Source: Enoplolaimus lenunculus
Lineage: Eukaryota; Nematoda; Enoplea; Enoplida; Thoracostomopsidae
Direction of reading: 5' to 3'
Length of the DNA stretch: 64,000 bases
Assembly (NCBI GenBank): GCA_030248215.1
Contig: JASANG010000540.1
Location: 264,971 to 328,970, forward strand
This document shows, one piece after another, positions 11,405 to 23,400 of the stretch. The translations under genes were made by a program, and so were the position numbers. The notes beneath the pieces are model-generated. The model did not search any database and was not told where the DNA came from. It saw only the letters and a list, made by a program, of their open reading frames with translations. The stretch's first letter is position 1. The number at the start of each line of letters is the position of its first letter.

Positions 11405-14400
11405 ATGATTCTCAGAAAGCAAGGCAATAGGTACTAAATTCGAAATCCTGCACAAATGTATATTTTTATATATTTCTTCAGAAAACATCAGGAAGAAAGC
11501 AAATAATTTGTAGAACGTTTTTCTTCAAGTTGAGAAGTGAATCCTACGCCTTATAGGTACAAGCAAACGTGTGTCATTGTTAATTTAAGGGCTATTCTGG
11601 CTTTTATTGGTCGTCTTAATGCCGGCGGTTGTCCAATCACAAGAGTTGGACTGCAATTTTGATGATAACAATTTCTGTGAATGGACAAACGCTTTAGACG
11701 GCAACGAGGATGATTTTGATTGGCAGATAACTGATACGCTTCAAGTTGACAGTTTTCATAGTGTGCCACGAAGCACTGATGGAAGTATGGACCAGCAGCC
11801 ATGGCTATACCGTGTAACCAGAGGTGGTAAAAGGGGCTCAGCCCCCTGGGACAATTTTAGCCTCCCTAGAAAATTTTCAACCGTGCTTATAAGTCATCGT
11901 AAACTCTTGTATCCCCTTTTAAAATTTTTTAATCCCTTTAGCAGCGTGAGCTGGCCACGGACCTGTTGCCCCCGAGAGGGCTCACTTTTCGATCCATGCA
12001 TGAGTATATATTTCTGGTGATATTTCCTTTTCCCGCATCCTATTTGAATTGGTCAGGGCTCAAAGCATATGCACAAATGGCAAATCCAGAATTTTCCACT
12101 GGGAGAAAACATCTTCGGACCTCAAAATTTAAAGGTTTGAAAACCTGTTTATCAAATATTTCAATATTAAATCATTACAGAGTTTCTCCGAACACATCAA
12201 ATTTTATAAACTGGTCTTGCATTTCAGCCATAAAAACACGTTGTACTCTTCAAATATACCATTTTTAGTGAAAAGGCGGGGAACGTCCGCTCCATTCCCC
12301 CTGCATCGGACACTGCAGTACATCTTTTCCAATTAAATGTTTGGCGCTAGCCAGAGAAACGTTTTCACTGATTTTTAACACAAGATTTTCTTTTGAATAT
12401 AAATTTTTATTGTCAGGTTTTGGTCATATTTTACCATAAACGTCCTTACAAATTTATTTCCGATCAAACTTTTTTGACTTTCTCCAAAAGGTTTCCTTCA
12501 AATGTTACAATTCCATTTATTTTTCGAATATAAGTTCTATTGAACGCACCGCAACTGTTTCGTCTTGTGAATTCTACTAAATTTTAAAGGGTCATAAAAC
12601 TATTGAACAGGTAACCAGGGCGCAACATAAACTATTAAATACCGGAACCGGAACCGAAAAGCTAATAATATCCTGAAACCGAGCCGGAACCGGAAAATAA
12701 AAATACATACCAAAAAATTTATTTTTAACGTTTTTATTGCTGTTTAATGCAGTAAATACACGATTAGAATGCCAAAATCTTGAAACAAATGCAGTAGATG
12801 GAAACACATGATAAATTATGGAGTATGGCACAAATTGAAAGTTTTGGTAATACACGATCAGACAATTTTAGAAAAATAAGTTATAATAATATATATGCCA
12901 TTTTTCTTAATTACCGGAACCGGATAGTGAAAAATACCGGATTTCCTTATGCGGAACCAAAATTCCGGTTGCACAGTGCAGGTAACATCTAAAAAATGCT
13001 CTCGTCCAAATATACGTAACATAGATCATTATTTATGTGGCCAATGTATTGTACAGGGCCGTAACAGTAGTATAAGCACGTTCCAAATCCTAAGCCTAAG
13101 CGTAAGAATGAACTTATACCTATGCCTAAGCCAAAGCCTAAGCAAAAAGTTTAGTCTAAAGTTAAACCTTATTCTATTGCTGTTTCGAACAGAAAAACAT
13201 TCCGCCTCTAATCTTTACGTGAGCTGTTTATGTAAATCATTCTATGAGCGTTCATATTAGGTTCCTTGACGAATACGTAAATCAGTATTTGGTGATTTTA
13301 TGCTGATTTGTACTTTGGGACTGAATGCAATTTCTATTTTCAGCTGGATATTTTGCAATTGCCCAAGGTAAATTTCGCCAAGTTGCATCTGAAGTTGCTC
13401 GCGCATGGCTACGCTCACCAGTGCTCGATAGTCTTACAGAGTCGGCGACACTAAGCTTCAACTACTACAAACAAGCAATACCTCCTGTGCTGAAAGTTAG
13501 TAAATTTTCCGTTGGTCCAACTCGCGTTATATCTTAACAGGACCTTACGCAAGCACTAACAGATCCAGAGAAACGGGGCGATGAGCGGGGGCTTTTGACC
13601 CCCTGTCAGCATTTTTTGTGACCTTATAATTTTGGCGTTTCATAACATTTGCCAGACTGCCCCTCGTCAGAAATTTTTGGATCCGAATCTGTGCGCAAGG
13701 AGTAGATGAATAGCGCCCGATCTAGCTATACAGATATTTTTTGAGACTCAATAAAGAAAGCCACTGTTAACAGGCTGTAAAACAGCTTTCAGCGTCCTAG
13801 AAGAGGTCAACAGAATTCGGTTCAGGTTATATTCTCTTGTGACTAAAATACTGATGGCTTCGCCCTTGCGTCGGCAATCGTTGCCGAAGAGTTGTTGCCA
13901 AAAACCCCCACGCGCAATGCGATATTCGTTTTCGCCTAGGACCCACTGCCTATATATACTCTGTAAAAGCTTTACCTGACTCTATTTAAGCTTAAGCTAA
14001 GATGACAGTATTAAACTAACGTTCTAGATTAACTAAACTATCTGGTCTTATTTGTTTACTATAAACTTAACGAAGTCTAAAATCTACATAGTTTCTGAAC
14101 AGCAGTTATATCTTTATCCAAAATAAGTTTAGCTTGAACTCGCCCGAAACTAAAAAATATGTCAGTTTGTCGAGGGTTTGAGCCCCACCGCATCCGCAGC
14201 AATATTTTCGTGAAGGACTCTATATGGTATTGCTTAAACTTAGAATTAACGTTGTAGGTTGTGCTAAAACTCATTTGAAATCTGGCTTGTGTTTAGTTTA
14301 ATCTAAACGTTTAATGTATTCTAATAACTACCTCGATTAGGCCAATGTATAGAACAGACCGGAACGTTTTCCGGCGGGTCTGTAAAAGAGTAAGCTTTAG

Positions 14401-17400
14401 CTTTTAGACTATTTTCTGCTTACTTAGGCTTAGGTTTAGGCTTAGGCTTCGGTATAGGCCAATGGCGGAGCCATGGGGGAGCACGCCGGCCGTGCCCCCT
14501 AACTGTATCTCGACCAAAATTATGTAGCAATTTTGTGACAATTGTTCGTGGTTTGTGTGGTGGTCAAAAATAAGTTTATTACCTGTGAAGTTTTGCCCCC
14601 CCCCCCATTTTGAAATCCAGGATCCGCCACTGGTATAAGCTCATTCTTACGCTTAAGCTTAGTCTTAGGCTTAGGCTTAGGCTTAAGAATATGTTTATAC
14701 TACTGTTCCGGTCCTGTTTTACACATTGATCCAAGTTTCTAAGTAGTACATATATCGTTAACCAGAATTTAGTTACCTTAAACTCGCCCTAAAATATGTT
14801 AGTTTATAAATTAAACTTAAAATTTGAAGTTTAGTTTTTCCGTCCAGCCTTATTTAAGTTTAATTTAAACTGATAATGAAGTTTGTTAAGCTATAATTAA
14901 AGTTTAAGCTTTTTTAGAAACGTAGTTATCGAACTTCGCGATGCCTTGATTAAAAATTGCAACAGCAATTACACTCTTGTTGATTTATTTCAGGTTTGTA
15001 CTCGAGATGCCGGCGCCAGTGATCTACGATGCTTGGACACCATAACTGGTTTAGGAATTCAAGGATGGACTCAACGGCTTGTGACTATACCAGCAAATCC
15101 ATTACCGTTTCAGGTTAGTGAAAAACGCTTTTATCTCTTGCAGGTGAACATTTAACAGGGCAAATCAGTTTTAGGCCAGTATGTTTTGCAGTATACTTTG
15201 CTAAAAATACCCTTACTGTAGTGGCCTGAATCAGAATGTTGAGGCTGGATATTTATTTCGCCTATCCAGAGGGTACCAATTTCGCTATTAGTGTCCGGAT
15301 TGTTGCTTATATCACAGTCGACGACCAGTTATTACGGCAACGGAACTGGGCCAATGTATAGAACAGGGTCGGAACAGTAGTATAAGCATATTCCTAAACG
15401 CCTACCCCTTAGCTTAAGCGTAAGAATGAGTCTATACCTAAGCGGAAACCTAAACCTAATCCTAAGTCTAAGCAAAAAATTAGTCTAAAGCTTAAGCTTA
15501 CTCTATTACAGTCCCGCTGGAAAACGTTCGCTTTTGTGGCTTACGTTTATTACTTTTTAACATTACTCGAGTATGTTGCTATGAATATACTGAATATTTT
15601 ACTTTGAGCAATGAATGAAATTCTGTACTGAACTTAATTTGATCCATAATGTAATTACATAATTTAAGCTAATTGAAGTTTATTGACTAATTAGCTACTA
15701 TTTTGGGCTATATCCATTTTCATAGTTTAGAAAATTAGACTCCTATGGATTCATATCCAAAGTAGGGACCTCGGACCTTTACTGCCTCCCTTTCTTATTC
15801 AGGTCACTGCAGTATATACGACACACCAATCTCTACAAGAATTATGAAGTTGAGATAACATAAGGAATCAAATACAGTGAAATATTCAAATTTCTCAAGG
15901 CAGTCTTTAATAGTTCATGCTTGCCCGTTATGTGCGCAATTTATTATACTTCAACCGCAGGTGCATTTTTAACCATGGCCTAGAAAATCTTTGAAACGCC
16001 TCTGTGAACTAGAAAACTTTTAGGTACAAATTTGCAATGCCTTTAAAAGCCTAATTTTTACTCAGCTAAAACGTTTCATTCACGAACCTTGCTGATTTAA
16101 GCGTTCGCAATCGCAGGTCCAAGGGGGTGGGACGATGGATTGCGTATGTCCCCGCGTCAGAAAATTGTTTGTGATTAAATGGTAACCGTACATATTATAT
16201 ATAGCATACAGTAAAAATTGCGTTTCATACCTTTTGCAAGCCAGCTCTCGGTCAGAAATTTCTGGATCCGCCTCTGAGTGTTTGACGGTTAAAAATTTGT
16301 TTTTTAAGTTAGCCAGATTTTCTATCTGTCATAATTTAACAAGCAGATCCTGAAATGGTCAAAAAGACGGGATACGTATATCCTGCATCAGTGGCGGATT
16401 AAGAAATATTTGAAAATGGCCTCACGAGATATAATAGTGAAAAACAAATATACCCGAGTGTTACAGTTCTACACACAAAATCTTTGTTTTGATTCCTGTT
16501 AGCGAGAAGGCTAGAGCGGGTCGCCCCACTGGGATCCGCCAGTGGTCAGCTTAAATCGAATTTGTCACAAATACTACGAGAGTGATCCGAATCAGAGGAG
16601 GGCTGATATTTATTTTGAGTCTCCAGATATAACCCTCAGGTTTATTTTGAATTCACCCGATGTTTTGGTTGGGCCTAACAACCCATCTTTTTTAAATTTT
16701 TGTTTTGTTCAAAACTGACTTGCTCCGAAACTTTTTTGTTGATCCACAATGCCCGTTAATTATTTTTCTTGACTAAATAAAGCACTCTATGTCATTGTTC
16801 TGCTTCAGCCTCTTTTGTGGACTCTAATTTGAGCTTGTGGACTATATCCATTAACGGACTCTTATTTTATGGATATACTCTAATTATAGAGATGGACTCT
16901 TATAATTGGGCTTCAAAATGGAACCTCCCTCGTGTTATCTCCCCTAATTGGGGACTACAGTATGTGCGGTGTCGAATCTTCACACGATGGGAAAATGGCA
17001 AAAACTATTGGCTGACGGTACACGGATTACTGATTAGTTTCCTATTTCAGATAATTATTGTTGCTAATAATTTCGCGTCACCTTTGGATACCGTTGGCTT
17101 AGACGATATCAAGTTTCAACGAAGTTAGTCGAATTGCTTTCAAAATAGACAGTTTACAATTTTAGCAAATGTTTTTCTGAAAGCGACTTTTGCACGAAAC
17201 TTTAGCATTTTTTTGCTCATTGAAAAATAGTCAAGGTCAAAATTTAAACCTACATCAAAATATAAACGATATTCTAGAAGTCAATTTCAGAACACATTTC
17301 TAATTTTAGAACGCAAAATAAAGTATTTTTCAACTCAACACAGCGGTCTCTTTGTAGGTTTGTTGGGGTTTTAGGTACTATTAGCGACATTCCTTGTAAC

Positions 17401-20400
17401 ATCAGCGCCACCGCCAGGAATTGTAAGTTGAGAAGGCAAGAAGATCAATGAGAGGAGAGAAAAAAGTTTTACTGATGCAGAGTAGTTTTGGACGCTGGAG
17501 CTAAATTTTCAGGCTGGGGTGGGAATGTTTTCGACACTATCCAGAAGTGCAACGCCTCTCACCCGAGCCCCCCCCCCCATAATTGTGGCCGTGTGCAACA
17601 GACAAATAACAGTTGCCGGATGTTAAAATCTTAAGGTAAGCCATATTAAATTACAGGCCAAGCTGACGAATTTGCCTATCAATACAAGCGTCAACTTGGG
17701 CCGTACTTAGGTGTCAATCGGTTCACAATCTTAAACCCTGGGCCTCAATCTGGTTTCGTTCCCGGACGGCCGATTCAAATTTTACCAGGCAGCGGTGTAT
17801 CTGGGATCGACGGCGGTGTGTCGTCTGGACTCATTCCTGCCGTCGGGAGCGCGGAAACAGCCGCGGATGCGACAACTTTAATTAACGCAATCACTACTGG
17901 CGGCGATCCGAGACTCAATTTGGGTCCGTCCGATTTCGTTGGACACGTTCCGGTGATCGATCCAACTGCTCAGGATTTGTTGCCACAACCGGCGAACGCT
18001 GGTAAATTGTAGCGTATGCCAGGGCGTAGCAACGATTCCGTTGCGTGATTTGGGTTTGATTTTAGGCTAAAAGTTTCTTACGAGCGAGTGTGAAAATGTT
18101 TTTGTGATTTTTGCAAGTTATTCTTTAGCCTGTAAAAATGCGTTTTTTGAGTCTTTGTAAGAATTTTGGAGCAAAACTCTATATCTTCTGCTTCTATTGT
18201 ATAAACACCTGGTATATGCACCCAGTGACTGAGCAACAAATATCTGACGAGCAGGACGCTTCGTGATTGCCAAGCGAACGAGAAACCGAGCTCCATTTTG
18301 GTATTAAATCTTGCACTTATTCGTAAAGTATAACCTTTACCAGGTTTATTAGTTGTACAAATTTGGTAGACGGTTGAGTACCAACAAAAGTGTAGAAACA
18401 ATCACTGCTCGCTTATATTTAAACCAGTTACAAACTTGTATTTTAGGCAGTTTTCCCGACGGAATAGTCCCACCATTACATCCAATAATTCCACTACCAT
18501 CCGTACCTGACAATGTGAAAATCCGTAGTTCAACCGGATCGTGTACTGCAATTGCATGCACGTTCAATGATGATTATTGTGAATGGTTCAATGACGATAT
18601 TTTTCCTCATACAAATGACGTCATCGGTGGCACTCCGACGAATATTCGACAAGGTGGCGGGCATTCGTTTGATTGGAAACTACGAAATTATGCAAGTCCG
18701 TTTGCTGGGATCCCTGGCGCAGAGTCACGTGAGTTCACGAGCGTAACTATGGGGTTTAAGGGTCCAGCCCGTATTTGAGGGATTTGTGTTTTTTATCCGG
18801 GGATTTTGGGGTCTGTTTCAGTAAGTAACATAAAAAAACCCACGCCCCCTGAAAAATGTTTATAAAACGTTGTTTATTCTTTCCAAAACCCAAACAGCGA
18901 AAAAAAAAAAACACAAAAAACAAAACCAAAACCCCCCCCACCAAAAAAAAACAGAAAAAAAAAAAAAAAAAAAAAACCCAAAAAAACCCCCCCCCCCGCA
19001 CCACAGACGTATCCCCCTTCTAGCGAGGTGAGCTGGCTGCAGGCCTGTGTGTATTTCAGACGAATCGTACATTTACGTATCCGGTGACAATCAAAGCCCA
19101 ACCGACACTGCGTTATTGCATTCTGGACGTTTCATTGTTCCACAAGGAGCGTCGTTGCAGTTTTCGGTTTACTTTTCACGTAAGCAGTTTTGATGTCCAA
19201 TTAAGCTTTTGAATTTTTGGTTTTGAAAATCGAAAATGCGCTGACAGATTAAAGGCACCCGCCAAAGGGGCCGACTAACAATCAAAGCCCAACCGACACT
19301 GCGTTATTTCATTCTCGACGTTTCATTGTTCCACAAGGAGCGTCGTTGCAGTTTTCGGTTTACTTTTCACGTAAGCAGTTTTGTTGTCCAATTAAGCTTT
19401 TGAATTTTTGGTTTTGAAAACTCGAAAATGCGCTGACGGATTAAAGGCACCTGTCAAAGGGGTTGAGTAGGACGACATATTGTAGTGACCGATATAACAG
19501 GGGGTGACTGATATTTATTTTGCCTCTAAGTAGCGTGTCGCGTTGCTATTCGGTTCCGGACGTTATTTGTTTTTCAACCCAGGTTGAGTATGTTGCGATT
19601 ATGAATAGCCTACTTTGATTATCAATCAATTTAGGTGCTGAGCATCATTTGGTTCAGGAGGCGTTTACGCAATCCAATTAGGCTAATTTACGTTTATGGA
19701 TTGATTAGTAATTTTGGACTCCGTCCATTTACGGGCTTTAATTCGGGAATGGATTCCGATCAATTCAGATTCAACATAAAAACAGCTGATTGTTATTTAC
19801 GTCGTCGCTCTTACTCGGGTCACTTCAGTATTCGTTGATGAAGTTTATGGAGACAGGATAATGCGTCGTAGTCATAGAATTAAGTGCTTTAGAATTAACT
19901 CCTGTCGTCCAAAAATGTGGTTATACCACCCTCCCGACATTAAATATTGGCTGCACCCCGGGCCGTAGCCAGAGTGGGATGAGTAGGTGCTCAGCCCCCT
20001 TTGGAGAATTTAGTCTCCTCCCTAGAAATTTTTCAGCCTTGCTTGTAAGTTATCAAACACCCTTGTACCAATCTTCCTTAAAAAATTTTAGCCCCCCCCC
20101 CAGCAAGGTGAGCTAACTATGGGTTTGCTACGCTCAATTTCTGGAAATTTTTCAAACACTCTTGCAAGCTGTACCCTCTCGTACCGGAAAGTTAACGCCA
20201 CTATGGAAAAAGTTGACTGCGTAATGTTTTCATCTCCTTATTTTTTACAACTTTTACTCAAAAGGGGATTGCTGGATTTGCTTACAGTAAGAACGGATTT
20301 AAAGTTTTTGAGTATTATTGATTCTGCTTTTGAGATCCGAATCTTGGACATCTACGACTTTATCACGATAACGTGTTTTCTGACGGTAATTTATTATGGC

Positions 20401-23400
20401 AAGCGACTGGTAATAAGGATACAGGCCGAGGGTGGAAACGCGTTACTCAAGCTTTGCCTGTCACAGAACAACCAAAGACGGTAAGTAATGCCTGCGATAG
20501 GAAAAGTTAACATACTGTACGCGAGTTATTGTGCGTTTATTTAGCAATTATCGTCATAAAACAGCGGCCCATGTAAAGATCAGAGGGCGGAACGCTTGTC
20601 TGTGTGACTGCAATAGAATACGTTTAACGCTTTTCTGTGTGACTGCAATAGAATAAGTTTAAGGTTTAGACTAATTTTATGCTTAGACTTAAGCTTAAGC
20701 TTATGCTTAGGATTCAATATAAACTCATTCTTACGCTTAGGTTTAGGTATAAGTTTTATTCTTACGCTTAGGCTTAGGCTTCGGCTTACGTTCAGAAGTA
20801 TGCTAATAGTACTGTTACAGCCCTGTTCTTTGCAATGACCAAACACTTAAGCACAATCTACTGCAAGGCGTAGACGCAGCGAGATTTTGGCCTCCTTCAG
20901 ACTTTTAAACTAAAGCTTGCATAAGAATTTAAATGCTAAAATTGCGTTTGGCTTCTTGCTCACTTCGTTCACACAGGTTCAGTTATTCGAATAGGTGACT
21001 ACCAGTGTTCAAATCAACTGTTGTACTCCTGCAGCATAGCATATCCCATTGGCTTTTTTTCTAAATTTGCGTAATATCAAGTGCGGCATCGCATGAACCA
21101 GTTCTAAAAATAGATAAATTTTGACCAATGTACAGAGTTTAGTTACCCGAGAAATTAGGCAACTTTTTAGCAAAGGGTTACTAGCTATGTACTTTACAAC
21201 AAAAAATGTTTTCTGATTAGAATCATACAACATAATTTTATTAAAAATTAATTTTAAACCAAAATAATAGACACTAATGAGTATTGTGTCTTCTGTGTTA
21301 TAATATAGCAATCATTTACTAAACTAATTATCAGCATCACGACAATTCGTAGCGTGACAACTCGTCGCCCGACAACTTTCAATCTGAAATATGATCGACT
21401 CGACAATTCGTTGCCCATCATTATGCTTAGGCTTTAGGATTAGGATTAGCTTAGAGATATTTATACGCTTTAATTGTCGTAGATTTCTAATTATCATCAT
21501 CTGAAGCTGTAGCATATAAAACCGATAAAATTTAAGCAGTGGTGGATCCAATGTGCTGCCCTGACTAGCAATGACCCCGAACAACGATTGGATATCGCTG
21601 CAGATTGCATAAAACTTTAATTTTGAATTAATATTTAGTGCTAAAATTACGTTTAGCTTCTCGCTCGCTTCGTTCATGAGGTTTCTCATTTACTTTTGTA
21701 TTGCGCGACCGCTGTCGCAATTTTAAGCATTTGCTACTGTACCTATTTCAGGTCATTCTAGTGGCTGATCAACTGTCAGCCGGCGCGTACATTGGAGTGG
21801 ATGATTTGCGATTGGTTGATAATACAGATCGAGAAATTGGCTGTACAAGTAATCAAATTCTATTATTTAATTGCAGTACCAAACGAGTTTGAAACTATGA
21901 CATTGAGTTTGAACCGTACTATTGTCTACGTAGTTATAAATTAATTCAATAGGTATTTATTACTTGTAAGTGAAAAAGCATTCACTATATTGGCGAATTC
22001 ATTCGACAAGAGACCCTGGACTCAAAGCCTGCTAACAGAGTCAACGCTAAGTTTTTGTATTTACCACTAAAATTGCGCTTAGCTTCTTGCTAGCCTTCGG
22101 TTCCGAATTATTTTCCCGAGTATATTATGTGCTTCGCGTTAGAGTTTCCCGAACCCGCCATTACTTTCAAGTATCGTAGCATGCAAGCTACCACATTGCA
22201 AGTTGTTCCGTGATGATAAACTTAAAAAATGAAACTATTTAAATGTTCAGCTGCACTCGAAGCGCCAGTCGTTTTCAATGCTGCCAGGAGTGTCCGACGC
22301 CGGAGTGAATTTCAACCACCACCGCTGTCTGCGCCACTCCTGGCACCATTGTTAAATGCAAATTTACACACTTCTGGTCCACGTCACCCTCTCAGGCGCA
22401 CCGCTGCCCACGGAACGCCGTCCGCAACAAAATCTGCTGGATTGGTTCAAGTCCCAGGCTATTTGACGCAATTTTCACGTGCTGGTAAGTTGGACGTGAA
22501 AAAATATTCTACAAGGATGAACGTAGGGATGATAATTTGTGACATATATTCATCACAATTTTCGGGAGCCACCAGTAAATATTACGCAACAGGATTTATT
22601 CACGCCCAACGAACGGTCACAAATAGCTTTTAAACAGTTTAGACCTTTTTTAATTAAATCTTGCCTACCCGTAATATATCCGATTTTGGGCCCATGTATA
22701 GAACGGGGCCGGATTGTTTTCCGGCGGGGCTGTACTAGAGTCAGTTTTAGCTTTGGACTAACTTTGTTGCATAGGCTTACGCTTACGCTTTGGCTTAGGC
22801 TTAGGCTTAGAATTAGGCATAGGCGTAGGCCTAGGAATATGCTTATACTACTGTTCCGGTCCTGTTCTATACATGGGCCCGATTTTGTATTATGAGCAAA
22901 ATATCAGAGCTTCCTGTAATTGTAAGCATAGAATAAGTATGCGCTTAATTTTCAACTCTGGTTGTAGCTGCGGTTTTTGGAGCTAATTTCAGTATGGACC
23001 GCAGGCCAAGGGACCAGGCGAAACCAGCCAGTGGTGTACAAGCCAGCACCAGTAGAACTTGATAGTCCACGGTCTCGGCTTCATGCCTACCGAATGCTAA
23101 AATCAGGCCAGTCAGCTAAGGGTACCCGTATACCAGGGTACTATTCGACAAATATGGCACCAAACGATCTCAGCGAAGCGGTTCTTGCAACCATTGGACG
23201 CCAAGCGCTAGAAGCGGCTGGAAATCCGCCTGCGTATGATTTGTACAAAAGCGTAAGTCGGCCAGCCCAGGCGGCTGCATACTTTCATCCACATTAGGGG
23301 CGGCGCCATACTTGTCGTACGGGCGCCGTCTGTCATCGTCCGGTGACTTCCGTTAGTGTTCGTCACCGTCTATAACGGCGCCGGACGGTAACGGACGGTG

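Noticed and set aside
18756-19101. Phe/Gly-rich minus-strand open frames
   Set aside because: Produced by A/C homopolymers.
20119-20484. 121-residue open frame
   Set aside because: The real exon (20335-20480) uses another frame that gives the MAM sequence LWQATGNKDTGRGWKRV.
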